From Spongisporangium articulatum (GTDB taxonomy: Bacteria > Actinomycetota > Actinomycetes > Actinomycetales > Kineosporiaceae), in assembly GCF_044465595.1 (NCBI RefSeq), contig NZ_JBITLV010000003.1, forward strand, positions 186,001-250,000: a stretch of DNA of 64,000 nt. The letters run 5' to 3'. The notes beneath the pieces are model-generated. The model was not told the origin of the DNA. It ran no database searches and was given only the letters and a program-made list of their open reading frames with translations. The number at the start of each line of letters is the position of its first letter. Position 1 is the first letter of the stretch. Of this stretch, positions 24,863-32,950 are shown one piece after another. The position numbers were made by a program, and so were the translations under genes.

Positions 24863-24906
24863 CCGGAACAGTGTCGGAACAGGCTCGGAACCGTCCCGGA
24901 ACATGA
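24863..24906. promoter_or_regulatory. Four direct repeats of YCGGAAC with an exact 11-bp period
   Basis: CGGAAC occurs at 24864, 24875, 24886 and 24897, always preceded by C or T, with four variable bases closing each 11-bp unit. On the other strand each unit reads GTTCCGR followed by four variable bases. GGAAC boxes are thus separated by exactly six bases. This layout is that of operators for OmpR-type response regulators such as PhoP (11-nt direct repeat units) and GlnR (5-nt boxes with 6-nt gaps). It lies 45-88 bases before the DUF3072 start and about 140-185 before dppC. The protein that binds is unknown. Confidence 0.6.
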
Positions 24907-24938
24907 CCGGTCGTCATGCACCCTGCGCCGGCCCGACG

Positions 24939-24950
24939 TAGCGTCGCCGC
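24939..24950 (+). promoter_or_regulatory. -10 region of a leaderless promoter for the DUF3072 gene
   Basis: TAGCGT (24939-24944) is followed by six bases and the ATG at 24951. No ribosome-binding site fits between them. The phased repeat array ends 32 bases before this element, a normal activator position. Confidence 0.4.
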
Positions 24951-25208
24951 ATGAGTGAGGAACCCGGCCTCGACAGCCCGTCCGCCCCCGCCACCGCCGG
25001 CCCGACCGGCGCCGACGCCAGCAAGCCGGTCGAGGAGTGGGTGACCGGGGACGAACCGGCCACGGGGCCGCAGCTGAGTTACCTGGCGACGTTGGCCCGC
25101 GAGGCCGATGAGCAGATCCCGGACGAGCTGACCAAGGCCCAGGCCTCCGAGCTCATCGACCGGCTCCAGCAGGAGACCGGCCGGGGCACGGACGGCTCGA
25201 CGAGCTAG
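24951..25208 (+). CDS. DUF3072 domain protein
   Basis: A small, acidic cytosolic protein of 85 residues. The C-terminal half (WVTGDEPATGPQLSYLATLA, DELTKAQASELIDRLQQETG) matches the DUF3072 family, which has a predicted helix-turn-helix-like helical core but no assigned function. The N-terminal 30 residues are disordered, rich in Pro, Ala and Ser. The start is set by a TAnnnT box six bases upstream and by the codon pattern. The gene stands alone, divergent from the peptide importer, and its last four bases overlap the convergent gluconate permease gene. Confidence 0.85.
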   Translation: MSEEPGLDSPSAPATAGPTGADASKPVEEWVTGDEPATGPQLSYLATLAREADEQIPDELTKAQASELIDRLQQETGRGTDGSTS

Positions 25209-26593
25209 ACCACCAGGTTCAGCAGCAGCACCCCGGCGAGGCCCACCACGGAGATGATGGTCTCCATCACCGACCAGGTCTTCAGGGTCTGCCCCACGGT
25301 CATCCCGAAGTACTCCTTGACCAGCCAGAACCCGGCGTCGTTGACGTGCGAGAAGAACAGCGACCCGGAGCCGACGGCCAGCACCATGAGGGCCACCTCC
25401 GGCTTGTCCAGGTTCTGCGCCAGCGGCGACACGATGCCGGCGGCCGTGATGGTGGCCACGGTGGCCGACCCGGTGGCCACGCGGATGCCGACCGCCGCCA
25501 GCCAGGCCAGCACGAGGGCCGAGAGGTTCGCGCCCGAGGCCCAGTCGGTGATGACCTGGGCCACCCCGGCGTCGACCAGCACCTGCTTGAACCCGCCGCC
25601 GGCGCCGACGATCAGGAGGATCCCGGCGATCGCGGGCAACGCCCCGCCGAGCGTGGCCGACACCTCGGCCCGGCTGCGCCCGGTCGCGTAGCCGAGCGTC
25701 ACCATCGCGACCAGCACCCCGGCCAGCAGGGCCACCACCGGCTCACCGGCCACCTCGAGCGCCTTGCGGACCGAATCGTCTTCCGGCAGTGTCAGTTCCG
25801 CGATCGCCCGCAGCAGCATGAGGACGACCGGCAGGAGGATGGCCAGGACTGCGGCGGCCACCCCGGGACGCCGGTCGACACCGTCGGCCCCCTCGGCGCG
25901 CTCCTGCTGGTCGCGGCCGGGCACCAGGGCCGCAGGCACCTCGGTGTGCACGTAGCGCGAGACGAGGCCGCCGAACACCGGCCCGGCCAGCACGACGGTC
26001 GGCACCGCGACGATCAGGCCGAACAGCAGCGTCAGGCCCAGGTCGGCGTTCAGCGCGTCGATCGCGGCCAGCGGCCCGGGGTGCGGCGGGACCAGCCCGT
26101 GCAGCACGGACAGGCCGGCGAGGGCCGGGATGCCGATCGCCAGGACGGGGAGGCCGGTCCGGGTCGCGACGAGCAGCACGACGGGGACGAGCAGCACGAC
26201 CCCGACCTCGAAGAACAGCGGCAACCCGATCAGGGCGGCCACCCCGGCCATCGCCCACGGCAGCGCATGACCGGCGAACCGGCCCACCACCGCGTCGACG
26301 ATGCGGTCCGCCCCACCGGACTCGGCGAGCAGCCCGCCGATCATCGCGCCCAGCGCGATGAGCAGCCCCACGCCGCCGACCGTCGTCCCCACCCCGCCCG
26401 TGAAGCTGTCGATCGTCTCCTCGGGCGAGAAACCCGCCACCAGACCGAGCACCGCGGCCCCCAGGATGAGGGCCAGGAAGGGGTGGACCTTGGCCCACGT
26501 GATGAGCAGGACGACCACCGCGATGCCCAGCAGGGCGGCGGTCAGGAGCTGCGTGTTGCCGGAGGCCGGCGCGTCGGCGGCGAGCACGTTCAT
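25205..26593 (-). CDS. gntP: Gluconate:H+ symporter, GntP family
   Basis: Proton-coupled uptake of gluconate or a related sugar acid across the plasma membrane. The 462-residue protein has about 12-14 hydrophobic segments and GntP-family stretches: LIALGAMIGGLLAESGGADRI, GLPLFFEVGVVLLVPVV, LHGLVPPHPGPLAAI and the C-terminal FFSHVNDAGFWLVKEYFGM. A cytoplasmic loop with Arg/Glu-rich sequence (residues about 230-250) separates the halves. The ATG at 26593 is preceded by TGGAGGAG. It follows the gluconokinase gene by 19 nt, so uptake and phosphorylation are co-expressed. Confidence 0.93.
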   Translation of the reverse strand: MNVLAADAPASGNTQLLTAALLGIAVVVLLITWAKVHPFLALILGAAVLGLVAGFSPEETIDSFTGGVGTTVGGVGLLIALGAMIGGLLAESGGADRIVDAVVGRFAGHALPWAMAGVAALIGLPLFFEVGVVLLVPVVLLVATRTGLPVLAIGIPALAGLSVLHGLVPPHPGPLAAIDALNADLGLTLLFGLIVAVPTVVLAGPVFGGLVSRYVHTEVPAALVPGRDQQERAEGADGVDRRPGVAAAVLAILLPVVLMLLRAIAELTLPEDDSVRKALEVAGEPVVALLAGVLVAMVTLGYATGRSRAEVSATLGGALPAIAGILLIVGAGGGFKQVLVDAGVAQVITDWASGANLSALVLAWLAAVGIRVATGSATVATITAAGIVSPLAQNLDKPEVALMVLAVGSGSLFFSHVNDAGFWLVKEYFGMTVGQTLKTWSVMETIISVVGLAGVLLLNLVV

Positions 26594-26612
26594 GACTCCT
26601 CCAGGGGCTCTG

Positions 26613-28142
26613 CTAGCGAGGGTCCCCCAGGGGCAGGGACGGCGCCAGCCGACGCAACGTGGTGAAGGCGGGGACCAGCGCCTGGTAGAGCTCGGCGAAC
26701 GTGGGTTGGAGTGCGGCGTAGACGGCCCGGGCTGCGGGGTCGGGCTGGACGACGTCCTGGATCTGCACGAGTTCCGCTGCGGCATCAATGCTTTCGAGCA
26801 TCCCGAGGGCCTGCAGGCCGAGCAGGGCGGCCCCGAAGCTCGAGCCCTCGTGACCGGCCGGGAACTCGACCGGCATCCCCAGGCTGTCGGCCAGCATCTG
26901 CCGCCACAGCGGGCTGCGGGCGAACCCGCCCGTGGCCCGCACGGCCCGGATGTCGATGCCGGCCGCCCGGATGGAACCGAGCACCAGGGCGAGCTGCTGG
27001 CACACACCCTCGAGCGCGGCCCGGACCAGGTGGGGGCGCCGGTGCTCGCTGGTCAGCCCGACGTAGGCGCCGCGCGGCAGGGCGCTCCAGTGCGGGGCCC
27101 GCTCGGAGAGCAGGTAGGGCAGCATGATCAACCCTCCCGACCCGGGCGGCGCGGTCGCGGCCAGCGCGAGCAGCTCCTCCTCCGGGTGCTCGCCGAGGTC
27201 GGGGGCCAGGCACTCGCCGGTCCAGCCGAGCACGTTGCCACCGTTGTTGATCGCGCCGCCGACGGTCCACCGGTCGTCGGTCAGGGCGTAGCAGAAGACC
27301 CCGCCGAGGGGGTCGACGCCCGCCCGCTCGACCATCACGCGGATGGCTCCGCTGGTCCCGATCGAACACGCGGCGACGCCCGGCCGGACGGCACCCAGGC
27401 CGAGGTTCGCGAGCGGGCCGTCACCGGCGCCGACCACGACCGGGGTGGACGCCGGGAGCCCGGTCGCCTGCGCGGCCTCGGCACCGAGTCCGGGCAGTAC
27501 GTGCGTCGTGGGGACGAGCTCCGGGAGTTGTTCGGCGTGCACCCCGGCGAGGGCGAGGGCCTCGTCGTCCCAGGCCAGCGTCCCGATGTTCATCAGGCCG
27601 CTGCCCGAGGCCAGGGACCGGTCGACGACGAGCGCCTCGCACAGCCGGCTCAGCACGTAGTCCTTGATCTGCACCCAATGGCCCACCCGCTCGGCCAGTT
27701 TCGGCTCCTGCTCGTGGAACCAGACGAGCTTGGCCAGCGGCGCCATCGGGTGGACCGGCGTCCCGGTGCGCCGGTGCAGGGCCAGGCCACCGGCGGACGC
27801 GCGGATCCGCTCGGCCTGGGCGACCGCCCGCGAGTCGGCCCACGTGATCGAGGGGGTCAGCGGCACGCCGTCGGGGTCGAGCCCGATCAGGCTGTGCATG
27901 GCGGAGCTGAACGACAGCCCGGCCACCCGGCCCGCCAGCGGTTCCGCCACCGTGCGCACGCACTCCAGGACGGCGGCCAGGATCTCCTCCGGATCCTGCT
28001 CAGCATGCCCCGGATGGGGCTCGTGCAGCGGGTATTCGACGCCGTGCGAACCGTGCGGTGCCCCACCGGTGTCGAAGGCGACCGCCTTGGTGCTGGTGGT
28101 GCCGATGTCGACACCGATCACGAGGTCGGCGCCCGAGGCCAT
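26613..28142 (-). CDS. gntK: Gluconokinase, FGGY family
   Basis: ATP-dependent phosphorylation of gluconate to 6-phosphogluconate, feeding the pentose-phosphate pathway. The 509-residue protein has the FGGY N-terminal signature GADLVIGVDIGTTSTKAV, the substrate region SITWADSRA, and the C-terminal ATP-binding segment ATGGFARSPLWRQMLADSLG. The catalytic aspartate is expected in VVVGAGDGPLANLGLG. This is the xylulokinase-like class of gluconokinase, as in Bacillus GntK; other sugar-acid kinases cannot be excluded, but the linked gntP supports gluconate. The ATG at 28142 has no ribosome-binding site; TACTGT seven bases upstream suggests a leaderless mRNA. Confidence 0.9.
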   Translation of the reverse strand: MASGADLVIGVDIGTTSTKAVAFDTGGAPHGSHGVEYPLHEPHPGHAEQDPEEILAAVLECVRTVAEPLAGRVAGLSFSSAMHSLIGLDPDGVPLTPSITWADSRAVAQAERIRASAGGLALHRRTGTPVHPMAPLAKLVWFHEQEPKLAERVGHWVQIKDYVLSRLCEALVVDRSLASGSGLMNIGTLAWDDEALALAGVHAEQLPELVPTTHVLPGLGAEAAQATGLPASTPVVVGAGDGPLANLGLGAVRPGVAACSIGTSGAIRVMVERAGVDPLGGVFCYALTDDRWTVGGAINNGGNVLGWTGECLAPDLGEHPEEELLALAATAPPGSGGLIMLPYLLSERAPHWSALPRGAYVGLTSEHRRPHLVRAALEGVCQQLALVLGSIRAAGIDIRAVRATGGFARSPLWRQMLADSLGMPVEFPAGHEGSSFGAALLGLQALGMLESIDAAAELVQIQDVVQPDPAARAVYAALQPTFAELYQALVPAFTTLRRLAPSLPLGDPR

Positions 28143-28155
28143 ACCGGGAACAGTA
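28143..28155 (-). promoter_or_regulatory. -10 region of a probable leaderless promoter for the gluconate operon
   Basis: On the minus strand TACTGT (28155-28150) is followed by seven bases and the gntK ATG. A second TACTGT-containing element (TTTACTGTC, 28195-28187) lies 45 nt upstream and gives a conventional leader instead. No strong -35 accompanies either. Confidence 0.35.
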
Positions 28156-28192
28156 ACGGCGCCGAGGGAAGTTGACCCGTGCAGGCGACAGT

Positions 28193-28216
28193 AAAGTGGA
28201 AAAGTCTTTCCGCTTT
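28193..28216. promoter_or_regulatory. 24-bp imperfect palindrome, putative operator of the MFS/TetR operon
   Basis: AAAGTGGAAA (28193-28202) and TTTCCGCTTT (28207-28216) are complementary except at one pair, with spacer AGTC. It ends four bases before a plus-strand -10-like TAGGGT (28221-28226), so a bound repressor would block the MFS promoter. The TetR gene at the end of that operon is the natural candidate to bind it, though control of the divergent gluconate operon is also possible. Confidence 0.5.
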
Positions 28217-28299
28217 GGTCTAGGGTGGTTACAGGTCGACGACGACCGTACATCCCGAGGCCCGCCCCATCGGCGCGGACACCTCTACCGAGGAGCGAA

Positions 28300-29850
28300 A
28301 TGTCAGAAACGCCTGCCCCGGCCACGCCGGAGGCACCCGCCGTAGACGAGGGGCTGACCCGCGACGTACTGGCCGTGGCCGGTGTCGTCGTCCTCGGCGC
28401 GATCATGTCCATCCTCGACGTCACCGTCGTGAACGTCGCGATCAAGACTCTCTCCCAGGAGTTCTCGTCGCCGCTGTCGACGATCCAGTGGGTCGCGACC
28501 GGCTACACCCTGGCCCTGGCCACCGTCATCCCGCTGAGCGCCTGGACCGCCGAACGGTTCGGCACCAAGCGCGTGTACATGACCTCCATCGCGCTGTTCG
28601 CGGTCGGTTCGGTGCTCTCGGGCCTCGCCCAGAACGACTGGCAGCTCATCCTCTTCCGGGTGCTGCAGGGCTTCGGCGGCGGGCTGATCATGCCCATCGG
28701 CATGATGATCCTGACCCGCAAGGCGGGCCCGCAGCGGCTCGGGCGCGTCATGGCCGTCATCGGCATCCCGATGCTGCTGGGCCCGGTGCTCGGCCCGATC
28801 CTCGGCGGCTGGCTCGTCGACGCCGTGAGCTGGCGCTGGATCTTCTTCATCAACGTCCCGATCGCCGCCGCGGCCATCGTCTCGGCAATCCGCGTCCTGC
28901 CCGCCGACACCCCGTCGCCGGAGCACCGCCTCGACTGGCTCGGCGTCCTGCTGCTGTCCCCCGGCCTGGCCGCGATCATCTACGGCCTCGCGGAGTCGGC
29001 CACCGAGGGTGGCTTCGGCCACGCCAAGGTGCTGGTCCCGATCGTCGCCGGCGTCGTGGTCTTCGGTCTCTTCATCGCCCACGCCCTCACCGCCGAGGAG
29101 CCGCTGGTCAACCTGCGGCTCTACAAGAACCGCGTGTTCGCGGCCTCGAACATCACGCTCGCGCTGCTGATCGTGTCGGTGTTCGGCGGCATGCTGCTGG
29201 CCCCGCTGTACCTGCAGACCGTCCGCGGGGAGACGGCGCTGTCGACCGGCCTGCTGCTGGCCCCGCAGGGTCTGGGCGCCATGATCGCGATGCCGATCGC
29301 CGGCACCCTGGCCGACCGCACCGGCATCGGCCGGATCGTGCCGTTCGGGCTGCTCGCCGTCCTGGCGTCGTTCATCGGTCTGACCCAGCTGGCCGCGGAC
29401 ACGTCGTACTGGGCCTTCGGCGGGCTGCTGTTCGTCATGGGCCTGGGCATGGGCTTCAGCATGATGCCGACGTTCTCGGGGGCCATGCAGACCCTCAAGC
29501 ACGCCGACATCCCCTCTGCCAGCACGACTCTCAACATCGTGCAGCAGGTCAGCGCGTCCTTCGGCACCGCGGTGCTGTCGGTCATCCTGACCCGTCAGAT
29601 CGTGTCCCAGTTCGCCACCGTGCCCGGCGCCTCCGGCAGCGCCAACATCGGCGACACGGCCTCGCTGCCCGAGAACGTCCGCAAGGTGATCGACCCGCTG
29701 CTGGCCAACGCCTTCGGCAACACCTTCATCTGGGCCGTCGCGTTCGTGGCCATCGCCATCGTGGTGGCCGCGATCCTGCTGCCCAGGTCGAAGCCGGAGC
29801 CGCTGGACGCCGAGGCCCAGGCCGAGGTCAACGCGGCGATGATGGGCTGA
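28300..29850 (+). CDS. DHA2-family MFS drug efflux transporter (EmrB/QacA type)
   Basis: Proton-driven efflux pump of 516 residues with 14 predicted membrane helices. MFS signatures include LDVTVVNVAIKTLSQEF (helix 1), WVATGYTLALATVIPLSAW, the loop ERFGTKRVYM, and motif C-like GPVLGPILGGWLV, which marks antiporters. The N-terminal 25 residues are a Pro/Ala-rich cytoplasmic tail. The ATG at 28300 follows GAGGAGCG; an in-frame GTG farther upstream overlaps the promoter region and was rejected. A TetR regulator begins three bases after its stop, a standard repressor-pump pair. The substrate is not predictable. Confidence 0.93.
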   Translation: MSETPAPATPEAPAVDEGLTRDVLAVAGVVVLGAIMSILDVTVVNVAIKTLSQEFSSPLSTIQWVATGYTLALATVIPLSAWTAERFGTKRVYMTSIALFAVGSVLSGLAQNDWQLILFRVLQGFGGGLIMPIGMMILTRKAGPQRLGRVMAVIGIPMLLGPVLGPILGGWLVDAVSWRWIFFINVPIAAAAIVSAIRVLPADTPSPEHRLDWLGVLLLSPGLAAIIYGLAESATEGGFGHAKVLVPIVAGVVVFGLFIAHALTAEEPLVNLRLYKNRVFAASNITLALLIVSVFGGMLLAPLYLQTVRGETALSTGLLLAPQGLGAMIAMPIAGTLADRTGIGRIVPFGLLAVLASFIGLTQLAADTSYWAFGGLLFVMGLGMGFSMMPTFSGAMQTLKHADIPSASTTLNIVQQVSASFGTAVLSVILTRQIVSQFATVPGASGSANIGDTASLPENVRKVIDPLLANAFGNTFIWAVAFVAIAIVVAAILLPRSKPEPLDAEAQAEVNAAMMG

Positions 29851-29852
29851 CC

Positions 29853-30506
29853 TTGACCGACACGCTCGATACGGCCGCCGCGCGGCCGCTGCGGGCCGAC
29901 GCCGAACGCAATCGGCGCCGGATCCTCGCGGCGGCCGCCGTGGTGTACGCGCGCTCGGGGCTCGAGGCGGGCTTCGACGAGATCGCCCGCGAGGCCGGCG
30001 TGGGGGTGGGCACCGTCTACCGGCGGTTCCCCCACCGCGACGACCTGCTGCTGGCTCTCTTCGAGGCTCACCTCGACGCCATGGTCACGCTGGTCGAGGA
30101 GTGCGAGGCCACCCGCGACGCCGGGGCCGGGCTCCGGCGGTTGATCGAGACCCTGATCGAGAACCACGTGCGCGACCGAGGTCTCAAGGAGCTCATGTTC
30201 AGCCAGGCCGACTGCGCGGCCCGGATGGGTGAGCACCAGGCGACGATCGTGCCCGTGCTGAACCGGGTCATCGAGCGGGCCAAGCAGGAGGGGTCGCTGC
30301 GGCCCGACGTCCAACTGGCCGACGTGATGCTGGCCGTCTTCATGGTCACCAGCGCGGGCTCGATCACCGCCGACCTGGCGCCCGAGCAGTGGCGCCGGCA
30401 GTTCGCCGTCCTGTGGGCGGGCCTGAGCGGGCGGGCCGACGACGCCCCGCTGCCCTCGACGCCGCTGTCGGTCGAGCAACTGACGGTCGCCTTCAACCAG
30501 GGGTAG
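29853..30506 (+). CDS. TetR-family regulator of the MFS pump
   Basis: A 217-residue TetR protein. The DNA-binding domain spans about residues 20-65 (RRRILAAAAVVYARSGLEAG, then FDEIAREAGVGVGTVYRRFP), followed by HRDDLLLALFEAHL, the usual helix 4 and 5. The C-terminal domain resembles the TetR_C_33 type common in actinobacteria. The start is a TTG at 29853 because no ATG or GTG precedes the HTH in this frame; it lies two bases after the MFS stop, so coupling is likely. It probably represses the operon through the palindrome at 28193-28216. Confidence 0.88.
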   Translation: MTDTLDTAAARPLRADAERNRRRILAAAAVVYARSGLEAGFDEIAREAGVGVGTVYRRFPHRDDLLLALFEAHLDAMVTLVEECEATRDAGAGLRRLIETLIENHVRDRGLKELMFSQADCAARMGEHQATIVPVLNRVIERAKQEGSLRPDVQLADVMLAVFMVTSAGSITADLAPEQWRRQFAVLWAGLSGRADDAPLPSTPLSVEQLTVAFNQG

Positions 30507-30510
30507 GCAG

Positions 30511-31524
30511 CTACCACCAACCCTGACGACGGGCCCAGACGAGCAGCACGGCCGACATCGTCAGCATCACGGCGAGCAGCACGATCAGCTCGCCCCAGTG
30601 TGTGCTGTCGTTGACGATCACGTTCATGCCCATGATCGAGGACAGCGCCGTCACCGGCAGCGTGACCGCCGCGATGACCGCGAGCCGCTCGGCGGCCACG
30701 GTCATCTTCGTGTTGATCCGGGTCTGGTAGAACTCGATCACGCCCTGCAGGTACTCGGTCTGGATGTCGGCCGAGGCCATCACCCGCTCGAACTGGTCGA
30801 GCGAGTCCTTGACCGTGAACCGGGCCTCGTCGCCGAGCACCCGCAGGCGACTCATCCGCGCGTAGACGGTGTGGTTCAGGGCCGCCATCGTCCGGATCGC
30901 CTGCAACCCGAGCCGGACGCTGAACATCTCCTCCAGGAACGCCTCCGGGTCGCCGAGCGCCCCCGACGTCACCTGGCGCTCGAGTTCCCACGTCTCGTAG
31001 CGCAACTGGGCCAGCTGGGCGTTCATCTGCCGGTTCAGGCCGGTCACGACGGCGTGCACCAGCTGGTCGATCGACGACGGGAGCCAGCGGCCGTCCGAGA
31101 GCCGCCGCGCCACGGCGTCCACCTCGATCTGGGCGACCCCGGGGTCGACCTTCGGGTTCAGCGGCCCGTGCACGGTGACCAGGTACCCGGGTCCGATGAA
31201 CAGGTCCAGCTCGATCGAGTGCACGTGGCCCTGCGCCCCCGGGTAGGGCACGTGCAGCACCATGAACACGTGCCGGCCGTCGTAGATGTGGAACTTGGGC
31301 GTCGGGTTGCGCCGCAGGCAGTCGCGCACGGCCCGCGGGTCGAACTCGAACACCTCGCGCAGCACGCGCTCGCCCTCCGGGTCGTCGCACGGCACATCGA
31401 CCCACAGCAGCCCGGCGGCCCGACCCGGATCCCCCTCGACATCCCCCGCAGCGGCGAGCCACCCGGCCAGGTCGGACTCCGGCGCCGACCGGGCGGATTC
31501 GCCGTCGATCACGCGGATCTCCAC
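30511..31524 (-). CDS. corA: CorA-type magnesium/cobalt transporter
   Basis: Divalent-cation channel of 337 residues acting as a pentamer in the plasma membrane. The large cytosolic N-terminal domain ends in a long stalk helix (about 230-275). Two C-terminal helices flank the conserved GMN motif (IMGMNVIVN), and the loop carries acidic residues (NDSTHWGE). The C-terminus is basic (WARRQGWW), as usual. The GTG at 31524 is chosen because the family alignment starts near EIRVIDGES; an open frame extends further upstream but reads unlike CorA. It stands alone, 4 bp from the convergent TetR gene. Confidence 0.9.
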   Translation of the reverse strand: MEIRVIDGESARSAPESDLAGWLAAAGDVEGDPGRAAGLLWVDVPCDDPEGERVLREVFEFDPRAVRDCLRRNPTPKFHIYDGRHVFMVLHVPYPGAQGHVHSIELDLFIGPGYLVTVHGPLNPKVDPGVAQIEVDAVARRLSDGRWLPSSIDQLVHAVVTGLNRQMNAQLAQLRYETWELERQVTSGALGDPEAFLEEMFSVRLGLQAIRTMAALNHTVYARMSRLRVLGDEARFTVKDSLDQFERVMASADIQTEYLQGVIEFYQTRINTKMTVAAERLAVIAAVTLPVTALSSIMGMNVIVNDSTHWGELIVLLAVMLTMSAVLLVWARRQGWW

Positions 31525-31567
31525 GGGCTCGAGGATGCCACGGGCCGGTGAATCCGGCGGGCCCGGT

Positions 31568-31605
31568 TCGAGTACACTCGACCATGCGAGCGGCCGTCCG
31601 CTCGC
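31568..31605. repeat. Two adjacent inverted repeats between corA and the siderophore exporter
   Basis: TCGAGT-AC-ACTCGA (31568-31581) is a 14-bp near-perfect dyad. GCGAGCGG (31586-31593) and CCGCTCGC (31598-31605) form an 8-bp hairpin with loop CCGT. They sit in the 145-bp divergent gap and may be an operator plus a leader hairpin for the MFS gene. No iron-box match is present in this gap. Confidence 0.4.
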
Positions 31606-31669
31606 TGCACAGGGTCCCCGGTTTGCCAGTGGTGGGGTGGCAGGCCACGTACACCGGTGGTGCCCTGAA

Positions 31670-32950
31670 ATGACTCTCCTCGTTCCCCATGCGCCGACTG
31701 CGTCGACCGCGCAGACGCGCACCGGCTACCGCGACCTCCCCCGGTTGGCGGGATCGGCGTACCTGCCGATCGCCCTGCTCGCCCGGCTCCCGTCCGCCAT
31801 GACCCCGATCGCCGTGCTCGCCTTCGTGGCGGCCGGGACCGGCTCCTTCGCGACGGCCGGGCTGGCCGTCACCGGGTGCGCGCTCGGCACCGCGCTCGGC
31901 GCGCCGCTGAGCGGCCTGCTCGTCGACCGGTTCGGCCAGCGTCCGGTGCTCACCCTGGCCACGCTTCTCAACGCCGGCGCTCTGCTCACCCTGCCCGTGA
32001 CCGGCGGGGCCGCGGCCCTGATCGGGCTCGGGGTCCTGGCCGGGGTGACCGCGCCGCAGATCGGGGCCATGTCCCGGACCCGGTGGATCGCGCTGACCGC
32101 CCTGCGGCCCGGGCGCGCCCCGCGGGACGAGCTGACCCGCGTGTTCATGTCCTGGGAGGGCCTCACCGACGAGGTCTCGTACATCGCCGGCCCCGCCTTG
32201 GCGGGGCTGCTCACGGCGTTCGCCGGGCCCGCCGCGGCGCTGACCGTGGCCGGTTCGTTGGCCGCCGGGTCCGGCCTGGCCTTCGCGCTGCACCCGACGC
32301 ACGCGCTCGCCCTGCCGCGTCCGGAACCGGTCGCCGGGTCCCGGGCCGACCGTCACGGCGTCTCCGCGCTGGTCCGGCGCCTGCTCGTGCCGCTGCTGTC
32401 GATGAGCGCGGTGGGCGTGCTGTTCGGCGCCTCGCAGACCGCCCTGACCGCGTTCGCCGAGGCCGTCGACCGGCCGTCGGCGGGCGGGCTGCTCTACTCC
32501 GGCATGGCGGTCTGCTCGGCCTTCAGCGCGGTGCTCATGGCGCGCGTCCCGGCCCGGTTCGACCACCGGGTGCGCACGCTGGTGTCCGGCACCGGCCTGC
32601 TGATGGGCGTTCTCGCGATGGGCGCCGCGGCGCGGGCGGGTTCGCTGCCGCTGGTCGCGGCCGCCGTGCTGTTCACGGGCGTGTTCGTCAGCCCGGCGAT
32701 GATCACGCTGAACTCGTGGGTCGGGGAACTGGCCCCGGCCGGCCGGGTGGCCACCGCGATGGCGCTGCTGGCCTCCGCGGGCGTCACCGGGATCGCGGTC
32801 GGCGCGTCGGCGGCCGGGGTCCTGGCCGACCGGTGGGGGGCGCTGGGTGCGTTCTCCGCGGCCGGGGTCGCGCTCGCCGTGCAGGTGCTGTCGCTCAGCC
32901 GACGTGGTGGAACGACGGATGGGGATGCATCAGGAAGTCGTGGTGACTGA
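31670..32950 (+). CDS. MFS transporter, probable siderophore exporter
   Basis: A 426-residue 12-helix major facilitator. The motif A equivalent is GLLVDRFGQRPVLTLATLL, and GLTDEVSYIAGPALAGLL is a motif C-like stretch. It resembles exporters found in siderophore clusters (for example SbnD-type proteins) mainly by context: it sits at the edge of a locus encoding a PLP decarboxylase, NIS synthetases and an ATP-grasp ligase. The ATG at 31670 begins a polar 35-residue N-terminus before the first helix. Its last 56 bases overlap the convergent decarboxylase gene, an unusually long tail-to-tail overlap, which may mean that the annotated stop is genuine and the 3' ends act as mutual antisense. Confidence 0.85.
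   Translation: MTLLVPHAPTASTAQTRTGYRDLPRLAGSAYLPIALLARLPSAMTPIAVLAFVAAGTGSFATAGLAVTGCALGTALGAPLSGLLVDRFGQRPVLTLATLLNAGALLTLPVTGGAAALIGLGVLAGVTAPQIGAMSRTRWIALTALRPGRAPRDELTRVFMSWEGLTDEVSYIAGPALAGLLTAFAGPAAALTVAGSLAAGSGLAFALHPTHALALPRPEPVAGSRADRHGVSALVRRLLVPLLSMSAVGVLFGASQTALTAFAEAVDRPSAGGLLYSGMAVCSAFSAVLMARVPARFDHRVRTLVSGTGLLMGVLAMGAAARAGSLPLVAAAVLFTGVFVSPAMITLNSWVGELAPAGRVATAMALLASAGVTGIAVGASAAGVLADRWGALGAFSAAGVALAVQVLSLSRRGGTTDGDASGSRGD

Noticed and set aside
24863..24906. Naming the phased repeat array as a PhoP or GlnR box
   Set aside because: The geometry fits both, but GTTCCGR differs from the PHO-box GTTCACC, and the GTnAC half-sites of GlnR are missing. Only the architecture is claimed.
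31568..31581. TCGAGT-AC-ACTCGA as a LexA/SOS box
   Set aside because: The actinobacterial SOS box is close to TCGAAC-N4-GTTCGA. Spacing and inner bases differ, and neighbouring genes are not DNA-repair genes.
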